In this document: positions 8,965-20,105 of the stretch, piece after piece | Layout: the number at the start of each line of letters is the position of its first letter | Position numbering within the stretch: the first letter of the stretch is position 1 | NCBI RefSeq assembly: GCF_016863095.1 | Contig: NZ_BOOF01000013.1 | Coordinates: 124,001-188,000, forward strand | Length of the DNA stretch: 64,000 nucleotides | Source: Microbispora siamensis | GTDB lineage: Bacteria; Actinomycetota; Actinomycetes; Streptosporangiales; Streptosporangiaceae | Direction: 5' to 3' | Notes under the pieces: generated by a model | Databases searched by the model: none | Told to the model about the DNA's origin: nothing | The model's input: the letters and a program-made list of their open reading frames with translations, nothing else | Translations under genes and position numbers: made by a program

Positions 8965-9435
8965 TCACTCCTCGATCGGCTCCCGGTCGCCTCTGGCCGC
9001 CCTGAGCTGCTCGATCTCCGCCTCGAAGTCGGCCAGCGTCTCGAATCCCCGGTAGACCGACGCGAAGCGCAGGTAGGCCACCTCGTCGAGGTCGCGGAGC
9101 GGGCCCAGGATGGCCAGGCCCACCTCGTGGGAGGCGATCTCGGCCGCGCCGGTACCCCGGATGCTCTCCTCGACGCGCTGCCCGAGCTGGGCGAGGGAGT
9201 CCTCGCTGACCGGACGCCCCTGGCAGGCCCGCCGCACGCCGGCGATGACCTTCTCCCGGGAGAACGGCTCGGTGACTCCGCTGCGCTTGCTCACCATCAG
9301 CAGCACGGTCTCCTGGGTGGTGAACCTGCGCCCGCACTCGGGGCAGGTGCGCCGGCGGCGGATCGCCGCCCCGTCCTCGGCAGCACGGCTGTCCACGACC
9401 CGGGTGTCCGGATGGCGACAGAACGGACAGTGCAC
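8965..9435 (-). CDS. nrdR: Transcriptional repressor NrdR
   Basis: 156 residues. The zinc ribbon has Cys3, Cys6, Cys31 and Cys34 (HCPFC...TCPECGRRF), followed by the ATP-cone nucleotide-sensing domain starting at [14 protein letters not shown]. NrdR binds NrdR boxes and represses ribonucleotide reductase genes when loaded with dATP plus ATP. The GTG start is set by GGGAGG seven bases upstream and by the invariant N-terminal HCPFC. First gene of the nrdRJ operon; two 16-bp boxes lie 30-75 bp upstream. Confidence 0.97.
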   Translation of the reverse strand: MHCPFCRHPDTRVVDSRAAEDGAAIRRRRTCPECGRRFTTQETVLLMVSKRSGVTEPFSREKVIAGVRRACQGRPVSEDSLAQLGQRVEESIRGTGAAEIASHEVGLAILGPLRDLDEVAYLRFASVYRGFETLADFEAEIEQLRAARGDREPIEE

Positions 9436-9464
9436 TTCATCGCCTCCCTGAACGCACATCCGGA

Positions 9465-9510
9465 ACACAAGGTGTGGTGAACTTACACCGCTGTGACTAC
9501 TAGATGTTGT
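9465..9510 (-). promoter_or_regulatory. Pair of NrdR boxes upstream of nrdR
   Basis: Two 16-bp imperfect palindromes resemble the NrdR consensus acaCwAtATaTwGtgt: ACACAAGGTGTGGTGA (9465-9480) and, read on the minus strand, ACAACATCTAGTAGTC (9495-9510). Their centres are 30 bp apart, close to three helical turns, the spacing expected for cooperative NrdR binding. They flank the probable -10 region of the nrdRJ promoter. Confidence 0.8.
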
Positions 9511-9787
9511 GGTCCAACCGTAGGAGTGCCCGACCTTGAACGCAAGTCGAACCGGCCTTGGGAGGGGAAGTGCCTGCTCGGCGCGCGTGTCGCGCCTCCG
9601 GTCACGGCCGCATCACCTGCCCCGCGCGTCGCGGAATACGCCCTTTAGGCGCCGTTTCCCGGCCGATTTCCGTACGGCTTCTGACCTGGGCGTACAGCAC
9701 CCAGAGAAGATCGGGTAAATCGAACACGGGATCGATCGAACTCCCGTACGATGAGGTGGACGGCGAGATCGGCGATTTCGCTGGATA
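9511..9787. other. Intergenic stretch with no gene seen
   Basis: Between the NrdR boxes and the lexA promoter I see no coding signal, RNA gene or convincing hairpin. Short open frames here lack ribosome-binding sites and codon bias. It is noticeably less GC-rich near 9690-9790. Confidence 0.5.
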
Positions 9788-9828
9788 TCGAACAATTGTT
9801 TGACGGTGATCTTGAATCGCGGTACGGT
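9788..9828 (+). promoter_or_regulatory. SOS (LexA) box and promoter of lexA
   Basis: TCGAACAATTGTTTGA at 9788-9803 matches the Gram-positive/actinobacterial SOS box TCGAAC-N4-GTTCGA with one mismatch. It overlaps a -35 TTGACG (9800-9805) spaced 17 bp from a -10 TACGGT (9823-9828). The arrangement is textbook LexA autorepression by occluding the -35. Confidence 0.88.
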
Positions 9829-9870
9829 CGCTCTGTGCGACATGAGGAACACGGATTGAGAGGTGGCATC

Positions 9871-10584
9871 GTGAGTGACCGAAGTGAGCAAGCGGATGGC
9901 GTCAGCGACCTCGCGGTTCGCAGGCGCGACTCGCTTGGCCTCACCCCCAGGCAGCGGAAGATCCTCGAGGTGATCCGCGACTCGGTCCAGCAGCGCGGCT
10001 ATCCGCCGTCCATGCGGGAGATCGGGGAAGCGGTCCAGCTGACCAGCACCTCCAGCGTGTCGCACCAGCTCACGGCGCTCCAGCGTAAGGGCTACCTCCG
10101 GCGTGACCCGCATCGGCCCCGGGCCCTGGAGGTCCGGCTGCCGGGCGAGCCGGTGCTGTGGGTGGACCCCGACGCCACCTCCGAGGAGGAGTCCGGGTTC
10201 AACCGGCCCACCGCGGCCTACGTGCCACTGGTCGGCCGCATCGCGGCCGGTGGTCCCATCCTGGCCGAGCAGAGCATCGAGGACGTGTTCGCGCTGCCCA
10301 AGCAGCTCGTGGGCGAGGGCACGCTGTTCCTGCTCCAGGTCTCCGGCGACTCGATGATCGAGGCCGCCATCGCCGACGGCGACTGGGTCGTGGTGCGGCA
10401 GCAGCCGGTCGCCGACAACGGCGACATCGTGGCCGCCATGATCGACGGCGAGGCCACCGTGAAGACGTTCAAGCGCAAGGACGGGCACGTGTGGCTGGTG
10501 CCGCACAACCCCAACTACGAGCCGATCCCCGGTGACGAGGCCACCGTGCTCGGCAAGGTGACGGCCGTCCTGCGCAAGCTGTAG
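9871..10584 (+). CDS. lexA: SOS repressor LexA
   Basis: 237 residues. The winged-helix DNA-binding domain covers about 23-90 ([20 protein letters not shown] is the recognition helix region). The C-terminal S24 autoprotease has its cleavage bond at Ala126-Gly127 (GRIAAGG), nucleophile Ser161 (SGDSM) and general base Lys198 (EATVKTF). RecA filaments trigger self-cleavage and derepress DNA-repair genes. GTG start chosen for GAGAGGTGG five bases upstream; the longer in-frame extension covers its own promoter and is not coding. Divergent from nrdRJ and preceded by its own SOS box. Confidence 0.97.
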   Translation: MSDRSEQADGVSDLAVRRRDSLGLTPRQRKILEVIRDSVQQRGYPPSMREIGEAVQLTSTSSVSHQLTALQRKGYLRRDPHRPRALEVRLPGEPVLWVDPDATSEEESGFNRPTAAYVPLVGRIAAGGPILAEQSIEDVFALPKQLVGEGTLFLLQVSGDSMIEAAIADGDWVVVRQQPVADNGDIVAAMIDGEATVKTFKRKDGHVWLVPHNPNYEPIPGDEATVLGKVTAVLRKL

Positions 10585-10614
10585 CCGTCCGCCGGTTCCG
10601 GACGCCGCACAGGG

Positions 10615-10648
10615 ACAAGCCCGGCGCTCTCGTGAGCGCCGGGCTTGT
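10615..10648. terminator. Bidirectional hairpin terminator
   Basis: Perfect 15-bp stem (10615-10629 with 10634-10648) and a TCGT loop between the convergent lexA and cellulase stop codons. Suitable for terminating both. Confidence 0.88.
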
Positions 10649-10671
10649 GCTGTGCCGTGTTCGATTCGCCG

Positions 10672-12384
<1,713 letters not shown>

Positions 12385-12401
12385 TCAGGCGCGCACCCCA
12401 G

Positions 12402-12421
12402 ACCACCGCCGGAGCGGTGGT
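12402..12421 (-). promoter_or_regulatory. Inverted repeat upstream of the cellulase gene
   Basis: ACCACCGC-CGGA-GCGGTGGT forms a perfect 8-bp stem about 60 bp upstream of the TTG start. It could be a regulator site or a leader hairpin. It does not match the CebR/CelR-type operator TGGGAGCGCTCCCA known from actinomycete cellulase genes. Confidence 0.4.
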
Positions 12422-12531
12422 GGTCGCGGCATGCCCTGACCGCACGCCTACATCGATATGACTAGTTTGTGGCTCGGGCGCAATTTTGTCCGTACGGCTG
12501 CCCGATCGTCAACGTCATCGGCAGCGGGGGA

Positions 12532-15500
12532 TCACATCAGCGGCGGCAACTCCGGCGGGGTGGCCGGCCGCCTGTCCTCCAGCGTCGCCAGGGCCAGCTC
12601 CACCGCCCGCGCCAGCTGCGGATCCCGCCCGGCGACCAGGTCCTGCGGCGTCACGACGACCTCGACGTCCGGGTCGACGCCGTGGTTCTCGACGCCCCAC
12701 CCCTCGCCCTCCAGCCAGAACGAGTACCGCGGCTGCGTGACGACGGTCCCGTCCACGAGCGCGTACCGCGAGTCGATGCCGATCACGCCGCCCCAGGTCC
12801 GCGTGCCCACGAGCGGCCCGATGCCGCGGTTCTTGATCCCGGCGCTGACGATGTCCCCGTCCGACCCGGCGAACTCGTCGGTGACGGCCACGATCGGCCC
12901 GCGTGGCGAGTCCTCCGGGTATCGCGCCGGCTCGTACCCCCGGGCCAGCGACCACCCGGTGACCCGCCGCTGCAGCTTCTCCAGCACCAGCTCGGAGACA
13001 TGCCCGCCGCCGTTGTCGCGGATGTCCACGACGAGCCCGTCGAAGCCCATCTCGGTACGCAGATCCCGGTGGAACTGCGCCCACCCGGTGGACATCATGT
13101 CCGGCACGTGCAGGTAGCCGAGCCGCCCGCCCGACGCCTCACGCACGAACGCCCGCCGCCCGGCCACCCAGTCGTGGTACCGCAGCCGCGTCTCGTCGGC
13201 GACGGGCGTGACGACGACCCGGCGGGGCTCGCCGCCGGAGCCGGGCCGGACGGTCAGCTCCACGGGCCGCTCCGCCGTGCCGGACAGCAGCGCCAGCGGC
13301 CCGCGGACCGGATCCACCGGACGCCCGCTCACGGCGACGATCGCGTCGCCCTCGCGGACGGCGACGCCGGGCGCGAGCAGCGGCGAGCGGGCCTCGTGGT
13401 CGGAGGACTCCCCGGGCAGGATGCGGCTGATCCGCCACACCCCGTTCTCGTCCCGGGCGAGGTCGGCGCCGAGCAGGCCCTGGCGGCGCCGGGGATCGTA
13501 GCCGTAGCCGGCCGGCCGCGCGTACGCGTGGGAGGTGGCCAGCTCGCCCTGGACCTCCCACAGCAGGTCGATCAGCTCCGAGTAGGCGCCGAGCCGCTCC
13601 ACGAGGGGGGCGTAGCGGTCGAGCGTGGCCTGCCAGTCCACGCCGTTCATGTCCGCCCGCCAGAAGTGGTCGCGCATGAGCCGCCCGGCCTCGGCGTAGG
13701 CCTGACGCCACTCGGCGACCGGATCGACGGTCACGGCCACGCGGTCCAGGTCGACGGTGACGACCTCGTCGTCGTCCCCGGTGGCGCGGGTCTGCAGGCC
13801 GTGCCCGCCGGTGCCCACCAGGCGCGTGCCGTCGCCGCTGACCTCGAAGGCCCAGAACTCTCCGCCCAGCTCGCCGGCCCTGCGCTTGGCCAGGTCGTAG
13901 CGTTCGAGGACCGGCTCACCGGGCTCGGTGCCGTCGCCGAGCTCGCCCGTGAGCGGGTGGCGCAGCCACAGCAGGCCGCCCTTGGCGGCACGCAGGTTGG
14001 AGTAGGTGCCGGCGGGCACCGGCACGGGCACGATGCGCGCCGCCAGCCCGTCGGCGTCCACCTCGGTCGGACGCGGCGGGCCGGGCTCACCGTCCTTCCC
14101 GGCGTCGTTCTTGGCGCTCTCGCCGTTCTTGTCTTCCGGGCCGGCGTCGTCGTCCCCGCCGAAGCCGCGGCCTGCCAGTGAGGGGTCGAACGGCGAGGGC
14201 GTGGTGGCCTTGAGCGGCACCAGGTACGGCCGGCAGCTGCTGGGAAAGGACAGGTCGAAGACGTGACTGTCGTAGACCGGGTTGAACGTGCGGTCCGACA
14301 GGAAGGCCAGGTATCTGCCGTCCTGGGTGAAGGACGGGCTGTAGTCGTTGAAGCGCGGCGGGGTGACCTCGATCGCGGCGCCGCCGTCCACGCGGGCCAG
14401 CTTGAGGTGGCGGCGCCACGGCTGGTAGGCGTGCGCCCACGCGAGCCAGGCCGAGTCCGGGGAGAACGTCACGTGTTGCACGTCGCCGTGGGTGGTGCGG
14501 TCGACCTCGCGGACGTCCCCTGAGCCGAGGTCCACCACCAGCAGCCGTCCGTCGTGGGTGGCGACCGCAGCGTGCCTCCCGTCCGGCGCGGCGGCCAGGT
14601 CGAGCACCCGGCCGAGCCGGCCGGCGGCCAGCGTGCGGATCTCCCCGCCGGACGGGCCGATTTCCAGCGCGTCCTCACCGGAGGCGTCCGACACCCAGAC
14701 GGCCCGGCCGGTGTCGTCGAGGGGCCGCGGCAGCCGTACCCGGACGCCGGGCTCGGCGCGCAGCGTGCCCGCGGGGCCGTCGCGGTGGGTCAGCCAGTGG
14801 GCGGTGCCGCGGATCTCGACCACGCTCGCCCGCCCGGTGCGATCCGGCGCGAAGCCGCCGACCCGGTTCGGCGCCGGCCGCCTGGCCCTGGCCGGGCGCG
14901 GCCCGCTCAGGGTGATGTCCAGCTTGTACGGCTCGGCGTCCAGGCTCTCCAACAGCCACAGGTCGCCGCCGAGGCTGTAGACGACGCGGGAGCCGTCCGA
15001 CGCGGCATGGCGCGCGTAGAAACCGCGGTGCGTGGTGTGCTTCCGCAGGTCCGAGCCGTCGGGCAGGCAGGAGTAGAGGTTGCCGTCGCCGTCGGTGTCG
15101 GCGAGGAAGGCCAGGCGCTCCCCCACCCACATGACCGACCAGTGCTGCGCGGGATTGCCGGCGAACAGGTGGGTGAACTCGCCGTCGCCCGTGGCGTCCA
15201 CCCAGATCTTGGCCGCGGTGCCGCCGCGATAGCGCTTCCACTGCGACGGCTCGCGGAACACCGCCGAGACGCCCGCCACCCTGGCGCCGCTGACCGCGAC
15301 CTCGCTGACCCTGCCGTACGGCAGAGCTGTCGCCGGGCCGCCGTCCAGCGGCACCGCGTGGGCCCACAGCCGGGACCGCGAGGCGTGGCCGGCGGCGGTC
15401 ACGGCCAGCACGTGGCCGTCCTCGGTCCAGCCGCGCACGCCTGTCGTGGCGTTGCCCCAGTGGGTGAGCCGCTCGCCCTCGCCGCCCTCCAGATCGGCCA

Positions 15501-15711
15501 CGAACACCTCGGGCTCGCCCTCGCGGGTGCTCGTCCAGGCGAGGCGGGTGCCGTCGGGAGAGAACCGGGGGTGGGATACCGGGACCCGGTCGGCCGTGAA
15601 CCGCCAGGCCCTGCCGCCGCTCGTGGGCGCCAGCCAGACGTCGTCGTCCGCCACGAAGGCGAGGAGGTCACCGTTCAGGTGGGGGTATCTCAGGTACGCA
15701 CCATTCGCCAC
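12532..15711 (-). CDS. tri: Tricorn protease homologue (S41 family)
   Basis: 1059 residues. N-terminal beta-propeller domains occupy about 1-650, with repeated FSPDGTRLAW/SPDSAWLAW WD-like blades; then a helical bundle, a PDZ domain (near GVAVREGDAIVAVSGRPVDP) and the C-terminal S41 protease with the nucleophile serine in EFAGSDGDI (about residue 945). An acidic, charged insert of ~35 residues sits near 515-550 inside the second propeller. Tricorn trims peptides released by the proteasome, and actinobacteria have both systems. The start is GTG; the leader lacks a strong Shine-Dalgarno. No signal peptide, so cytoplasmic. It lies downstream of leuS but a terminator separates them. Confidence 0.93.
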   Translation of the reverse strand: MANGAYLRYPHLNGDLLAFVADDDVWLAPTSGGRAWRFTADRVPVSHPRFSPDGTRLAWTSTREGEPEVFVADLEGGEGERLTHWGNATTGVRGWTEDGHVLAVTAAGHASRSRLWAHAVPLDGGPATALPYGRVSEVAVSGARVAGVSAVFREPSQWKRYRGGTAAKIWVDATGDGEFTHLFAGNPAQHWSVMWVGERLAFLADTDGDGNLYSCLPDGSDLRKHTTHRGFYARHAASDGSRVVYSLGGDLWLLESLDAEPYKLDITLSGPRPARARRPAPNRVGGFAPDRTGRASVVEIRGTAHWLTHRDGPAGTLRAEPGVRVRLPRPLDDTGRAVWVSDASGEDALEIGPSGGEIRTLAAGRLGRVLDLAAAPDGRHAAVATHDGRLLVVDLGSGDVREVDRTTHGDVQHVTFSPDSAWLAWAHAYQPWRRHLKLARVDGGAAIEVTPPRFNDYSPSFTQDGRYLAFLSDRTFNPVYDSHVFDLSFPSSCRPYLVPLKATTPSPFDPSLAGRGFGGDDDAGPEDKNGESAKNDAGKDGEPGPPRPTEVDADGLAARIVPVPVPAGTYSNLRAAKGGLLWLRHPLTGELGDGTEPGEPVLERYDLAKRRAGELGGEFWAFEVSGDGTRLVGTGGHGLQTRATGDDDEVVTVDLDRVAVTVDPVAEWRQAYAEAGRLMRDHFWRADMNGVDWQATLDRYAPLVERLGAYSELIDLLWEVQGELATSHAYARPAGYGYDPRRRQGLLGADLARDENGVWRISRILPGESSDHEARSPLLAPGVAVREGDAIVAVSGRPVDPVRGPLALLSGTAERPVELTVRPGSGGEPRRVVVTPVADETRLRYHDWVAGRRAFVREASGGRLGYLHVPDMMSTGWAQFHRDLRTEMGFDGLVVDIRDNGGGHVSELVLEKLQRRVTGWSLARGYEPARYPEDSPRGPIVAVTDEFAGSDGDIVSAGIKNRGIGPLVGTRTWGGVIGIDSRYALVDGTVVTQPRYSFWLEGEGWGVENHGVDPDVEVVVTPQDLVAGRDPQLARAVELALATLEDRRPATPPELPPLM

Positions 15712-15734
15712 AGCCGCACCCTATGCCGCATGGC

Positions 15735-15778
15735 GGCTCCGCCATACCGGACAGGTTTGCACAAGGTATGGCGGAGCC
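15735..15778 (-). terminator. Terminator downstream of leuS
   Basis: A perfect 14-bp inverted repeat (GGCTCCGCCATACC at 15735-15748 and its complement at 15765-15778) with a 16-base loop lies between the leuS stop and the tricorn start. It probably ends the leuS transcript; it would otherwise lie in the tricorn leader. Confidence 0.72.
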
Positions 15779-15790
15779 GGGATCACTCCC

Positions 15791-18253
15791 CTACGGAACG
15801 ATGTTGACGAGCTTCGGCGCCCGCACGATCACCTTGCGCGGCTCGCCGTCCAGGTAGGGCCGGACCTTGTCCGACGCCAGAGCCAGGGCCTGCAGGTCCG
15901 CCTCGGAGATGTCCGGGGAGACCTCCAGCCGGTCGCGGACCTTGCCCGCCACCTGCACCACGGCCGTGACCGACTCCTGGACCAGCAACGCCGGGTCCGC
16001 CTCGGGCCAGCCGGCCTTCGCGACCGACGGCGCGTGCCCGAGCCGCTCCCAGCCCTCCTCCGCGACGTACGGCGCGACCAGCGACAGCATGATCGCCAGG
16101 GTCTCGGCGGCCTCGCGGACGGCCGGGTCGGCCGCGCCGGGACCGGCGTCGATCGCCCGGCGGGCGGCCGTGGTCAGCTCCATCATGCGGGCCACCGCGA
16201 CGTTGAACCGGTGGCTCTCGACGAGCTTGGTCACCTCGTCGATGGTCCGGTGGGTGACCTTGCGCAGTTCGACGTCGCCCCCGGAGAAGTCGATCCCCGG
16301 GGCGGACGCCGCACCGGCCTCGGCCATCACGCGGAACGCCCGGGCCAGGAACTTCTGCGACGCGGCCGGCGAGACGTCGGCCCAGTCGATGTCGTCCTCC
16401 GGCGGCCCGGCGAAGATCATCGTCAGTCGCACGGCGTCCACGCCGTACGCGTCGATCTGCTCGCCCAGGTCCACGCCGTTGCCCAGCGACTTCGACATCG
16501 CCTTGCCCCGGTTGATCACCTGGCCCTGGTTGAGCAGGCGCAGGAACGGCTCGGTGAAGCCGACCAGGCCCATGTCGTACAGGACCTTGGTGAAGAACCG
16601 CGAGTACAGCAGGTGGAGCACGGCGTGCTCGACGCCGCCGACGTACTGGTCGATCGGGCCCCACTCGCGGACCTTCTCGACGTCGAACGGCCCGCCTTCG
16701 TAGTGCGGGTCGCAGTAGCGCAGGAAGTACCACGACGAGTCGACGAAGGTGTCCATCGTGTCGGTGTCCCGCTGGGCGGGTCCGCCGCACTTCGGGCACT
16801 CGACGTTGACCCACTCGGTGGCCGCGGCCAGCGGCGAGACGCCCTTCGGCTGCAGGGCCGCGCCGCGCAGGTCGGGCAGCGTGACCGGAAGCTGGTCGTC
16901 CGGCACCGGGACCTCGCCGCAGTCCACGCAGTGGATGATCGGGATCGGGGTGCCCCAGAACCGCTGCCGCGACAGCAGCCAGTCGCGCAGCCGGTAGTTC
17001 ACCGCGGCCTTGCCGGTGCCGCGTTCCTCCAGGACCTCGATGATCTTCTGGATCGCCTCGGCCTTCGTCAGCCCGTCCAGCGGACCCGAGTTGACCAGCG
17101 TGCCCTCGCCGGGAGTGGCGACGCCGGTCTCGCCCGGGTCGGCCAGGCCGGTGTGCACGACGACCTTGACCGGCAGCCCGAATTTCCGCGCGAAGTCGAG
17201 GTCGCGCTGGTCGTGCGCGGGCACCGCCATGATCGCGCCGTGGCCGTAGTCGGACAGCACATAGTCGGCCGCCCAGACCGGGATGCGCTCCCCGTTGACC
17301 GGGTTGACCGCGTACGTGCCCAGGAAGACGCCGGTCTTCTCCTTGTCGGTGGACAGCCGCTCGATGTCGGAGAGCTTGGCGACCTCGGCACGGTAGGCGG
17401 CCAGCGCCTCCGCCTGCTCGGGGGCGACGATCTCCTCCGCCAGCGGGGCGTCGGCGGCCACGACGAAGAACGTCGCGCCGTACAGCGTGTCGGGGCGCGT
17501 GGTGTAGACGGTGACCGGCTCGTCGCGGCCCTCGATGCGGAACTGGACGTCGGCCCCGGTGGAGCGGCCGATCCAGTTGCGCTGCATGGTGAGGATGCGC
17601 TCGGGCCAGCCGCCCTCGATCTGCGCCATGTCGTCGAGCAGCCGGTCGGCGTAGTCAGTGATCTTGAAGTACCACTGCGTCAGCTCGCGGCGGATGACGT
17701 CGGCGCCACAGCGCTCGCACTTGCCCGCCACGACCTGCTCGTTGGCGAGCACGGTCTGGTCCTGCGGGCACCAGTTGACCAGGCCGCCCTTGCGGTAGGC
17801 CAGGCCCCGCTCGTAGAAGCGGGTGAACAGCCACTGGTTCCAGCGGAAGTACTCCGCGTCGCTGGTGTGCAGGCGCCGCGACCAGTCGAAGGAGATGGCG
17901 TACCGCTTGAACGAGTTCGCCTGGGTGTCGATGTTGGCGTACGTCCACTCGGCGGGGTGGGCGTTGCGCTTGATGGCCGCGTTCTCCGCGGGCAGGCCGA
18001 AGGAGTCCCACCCGATCGGGTGCAGGACGTTGTAGCCCTTCTGGAACCAGTAGCGCGCGACGACGTCGCCGATGGCGAAGACCTCGCCGTGCCCCATGTG
18101 GAGGTCGCCGGAGGGGTAGGGGAACATGTCGAGCATGTACTTGCGCGGCCTGGTGTCCGCGAGGTCCTCGACCGCCGCGAAGGGGTTCAGCTCCTCCCAC
18201 CGCGGCAGCCACTTGGCCTGCAGCGCCTGCGGGTCGTACACCGGCTCGTCCAC
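15791..18253 (-). CDS. leuS: Leucyl-tRNA synthetase
   Basis: 820 residues, full length for the bacterial enzyme that charges tRNA-Leu. The HIGH motif reads HMGHG (about 52-56), the KMSKS loop reads AMSKSLGN (about 585), and the CP1 editing domain shows TTRPDTLYG and the VPAHDQRD region. CxxC pairs (KCERCG, CVDCG, ECPKCGG) mark zinc-binding inserts. The start was placed at GTG because AGGAG lies five bases before it and orthologues begin close to DEPVYDPQ; the frame is open 10 codons further. The 5' leader carries hairpins at 18302-18371. Confidence 0.97.
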   Translation of the reverse strand: MDEPVYDPQALQAKWLPRWEELNPFAAVEDLADTRPRKYMLDMFPYPSGDLHMGHGEVFAIGDVVARYWFQKGYNVLHPIGWDSFGLPAENAAIKRNAHPAEWTYANIDTQANSFKRYAISFDWSRRLHTSDAEYFRWNQWLFTRFYERGLAYRKGGLVNWCPQDQTVLANEQVVAGKCERCGADVIRRELTQWYFKITDYADRLLDDMAQIEGGWPERILTMQRNWIGRSTGADVQFRIEGRDEPVTVYTTRPDTLYGATFFVVAADAPLAEEIVAPEQAEALAAYRAEVAKLSDIERLSTDKEKTGVFLGTYAVNPVNGERIPVWAADYVLSDYGHGAIMAVPAHDQRDLDFARKFGLPVKVVVHTGLADPGETGVATPGEGTLVNSGPLDGLTKAEAIQKIIEVLEERGTGKAAVNYRLRDWLLSRQRFWGTPIPIIHCVDCGEVPVPDDQLPVTLPDLRGAALQPKGVSPLAAATEWVNVECPKCGGPAQRDTDTMDTFVDSSWYFLRYCDPHYEGGPFDVEKVREWGPIDQYVGGVEHAVLHLLYSRFFTKVLYDMGLVGFTEPFLRLLNQGQVINRGKAMSKSLGNGVDLGEQIDAYGVDAVRLTMIFAGPPEDDIDWADVSPAASQKFLARAFRVMAEAGAASAPGIDFSGGDVELRKVTHRTIDEVTKLVESHRFNVAVARMMELTTAARRAIDAGPGAADPAVREAAETLAIMLSLVAPYVAEEGWERLGHAPSVAKAGWPEADPALLVQESVTAVVQVAGKVRDRLEVSPDISEADLQALALASDKVRPYLDGEPRKVIVRAPKLVNIVP

Positions 18254-18301
18254 TTCCACTCCTCGCCAGGCGGCTGGAATCACACAGATGAAGGCGCCCG
18301 C

Positions 18302-18371
18302 CGGGGGCAGGCCCCCGCGTCACAGTCGAGGCAGCCCCGTCTCCGCGCTCTCACGCTCCGAGACGGCTGCC
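18302..18371 (-). promoter_or_regulatory. Structured leader of leuS
   Basis: Two stem-loops lie between a TTGACA hexamer (minus strand, 18401-18396) and the leuS start. The larger, 18330-18371, has a 12-bp stem with a 2-base bulge topped by a smaller GCG(U-GAGA-G)CGC stem. The smaller, CGGGGG-N4-CCCCCG at 18302-18317, is 50 bases before the GTG. No T-box NGGUGGNACCRCG sequence and no leucine-rich leader peptide were seen. A regulatory role is only a suggestion. Confidence 0.4.
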
Positions 18372-18527
18372 CGCTCAGCAGGGTGGCGGCACGCGTGTCA
18401 AGCGTAGCGCAGACGGCAAGCGGGACGCGGATCGATCTTGTCTGCTGACCTGGCGTGTCAGAGTGCGATACACGATGGTGATAGATCCGTTGTGGGCTCT
18501 TATGTCCATTCCCCTACTGTGCTTGCC

Positions 18528-20078
18528 GTGGCCAACTCATTCCCGCCCGCGGATTTGCCGATGCAGGACCCGCCCACCGACCCCACCGGTGAGCAGTTCC
18601 GCGAGGCATTCCGCGGTTTCGCTGCGGCAGCCCCCGGCTCGCATGAGATCATGCCAGGCACCCCCAATTCGGGCATGATCTCGGGAGGTACCGTGCCCAC
18701 GGACCGCAGCGAACACCAGCGGGAGCCGGCGTGGCCGGAGATCCCGCCGGCCTGGCCCGAGATGCCTCCGCCCTCGTCCTTCACCCCGACCGTCCGGTCC
18801 TTCGTCGAGGGTGCGCCGCAACAGTCCGCGGACGCCACCGCGACCATGGCGGGCCCGCCCCCCGGTACGGCTCAGAACCGGCCCGCCCGCGCCTTCGACG
18901 GCCCAGACGGCTTCAGGGGCCCAGAGGGTTTCGGAGGCGCAGAGTCTTTCGGACGCGCTGAGGGCTTCGGAGGCCCCGCGCCGGTGTACGGCACGCCGGG
19001 CCCCGCGGGCCCCGGTCAGGACCAGAGTCAACACCAGGGCCAGAGCCAGAGCCAGAGGCAGGGTCAGGGGCAGGCCGGTCCACAGGGGGGCCCGTTCCCG
19101 GGCGGGCCGGACCATCCCCGGCCGTCCGCGCCGTTCACTCCTTCGGTCCGCTCGTACGCCGAGTCCGCCCCGCCCGCCTCCACCGCGCCCCCGCCCCCTC
19201 CCCAGCCGGAGGACCCGTACCGGCCGTTCGTGACGGCGGGACAGATCAGCGGGCCGAAGACGCCTCCCGCGCACCGGCAGCAGGAGCTGTGGAACACGGT
19301 GTTCGGGGAGAACTACCAGGCCATCGACGAGTACGAGGAGGACGAGTCCGGCCGGCCGGTCTGGCTGTACGCGCTGGTGGCCTCGGTCGTCGCCGCGCTC
19401 GTCGGGGTGCTCGTGTGGGCCTTCGCCGCCGGGCCGCTCAGCTCCGGCGACACAGCCGAGGCGGCGACGTCCGCGAAGCCCTCCCCCGTCAAGACCGGCG
19501 CCACGGCCAAGCCGCAGGCGCAGACGTCGTCACGGCTGCCCGTCTACAAGGGCACCGCCTCCCCGGTGAACGGCGTGCTCACCGACACCGCGGGCCGGAT
19601 CACGCTGCCCAGGCTCGGCGGCCCCTGGCAGGCGGACGCCGACCCGGCCCAGGTCAAGGCGACGTACGGCTTCACCAGCAGGCAGTACGTGCCCGCCGGC
19701 ATGACCACGAAGGGCAAACGCGAGTTCGCCCAGGTGATGTCGGGCCCGCTGGCGCAGTCGTTGGCCGCGAGGTACACCACGCCCGACAACCTGAGCCCGG
19801 TCGTCAGTGCCGTGATGTTCCGGGCGCGGCAGACCCAGTTCCCCAAGGGCAACGCGGCCACCAAGGTCGCCCAGCAGCGCCTGGCGCGCAACAACCTCAC
19901 CGGCCTGGCCGCCGTCTACAAGGTGACCGCCGACGGCGCGACGACCACGGTCGTGGTCGCGGCCATGAACACCGGCGCCGACCTTCCCACGATCGTCTAC
20001 ATGGCCGTGCCCGAGCTCAAGAACGACCTGCTCCCCGACATCAACACGGTCTTCCGGTCGATCAAGCCCCTCCGCTGA
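18528..20078 (+). CDS. Single-pass membrane protein, proline-rich cytoplasmic region and conserved extracytoplasmic domain
   Basis: 516 residues. Low-complexity Pro/Gly/Gln-rich N-terminal ~270 residues, an acidic patch (DEYEEDESGR), one transmembrane segment (WLYALVASVVAALVGVLVWA), a Ser/Thr/Ala linker and a C-terminal ~150-residue domain. That domain is related to the one in the gene at 55395-56420: shared elements are I-T/A-LPR, F-T/A-SRQ-Y/L-LP and a terminal INTVFRSIK / INKVMSSVK helix. A -10 TACTGT ends seven bases before the GTG, with no Shine-Dalgarno, so the message is probably leaderless. Function unknown; topology resembles actinobacterial envelope proteins. Divergent from leuS, convergent with the P450 gene. 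Confidence 0.72.
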   Translation: MANSFPPADLPMQDPPTDPTGEQFREAFRGFAAAAPGSHEIMPGTPNSGMISGGTVPTDRSEHQREPAWPEIPPAWPEMPPPSSFTPTVRSFVEGAPQQSADATATMAGPPPGTAQNRPARAFDGPDGFRGPEGFGGAESFGRAEGFGGPAPVYGTPGPAGPGQDQSQHQGQSQSQRQGQGQAGPQGGPFPGGPDHPRPSAPFTPSVRSYAESAPPASTAPPPPPQPEDPYRPFVTAGQISGPKTPPAHRQQELWNTVFGENYQAIDEYEEDESGRPVWLYALVASVVAALVGVLVWAFAAGPLSSGDTAEAATSAKPSPVKTGATAKPQAQTSSRLPVYKGTASPVNGVLTDTAGRITLPRLGGPWQADADPAQVKATYGFTSRQYVPAGMTTKGKREFAQVMSGPLAQSLAARYTTPDNLSPVVSAVMFRARQTQFPKGNAATKVAQQRLARNNLTGLAAVYKVTADGATTTVVVAAMNTGADLPTIVYMAVPELKNDLLPDINTVFRSIKPLR

Positions 20079-20082
20079 CCAT

Positions 20083-20104
20083 CGGCCGGACCCGGGTCCG
20101 GCCG
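20083..20104. terminator. Bidirectional terminator palindrome
   Basis: A 22-bp perfect palindrome (11-bp arms centred on CCCGGG) lies exactly between the convergent stop codons at 20078 and 20106. It is probably a shared terminator. Confidence 0.7.
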
Positions 20105-20105
20105 G

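Noticed and set aside
6033-9005. Very long plus-strand open frame opposite nrdJ and its flanks
   Set aside because: Shadow of the high-GC nrdJ coding strand; composition is Arg/Gly/Leu-rich with no recognisable domain, and nrdJ motifs on the other strand are unambiguous.
18254-18420. T-box leader for leuS
   Set aside because: The T-box core sequence and specifier loop could not be found; only generic hairpins.
15446-18448. 1000-codon plus-strand frame over leuS
   Set aside because: Antisense shadow of leuS; no domain features.
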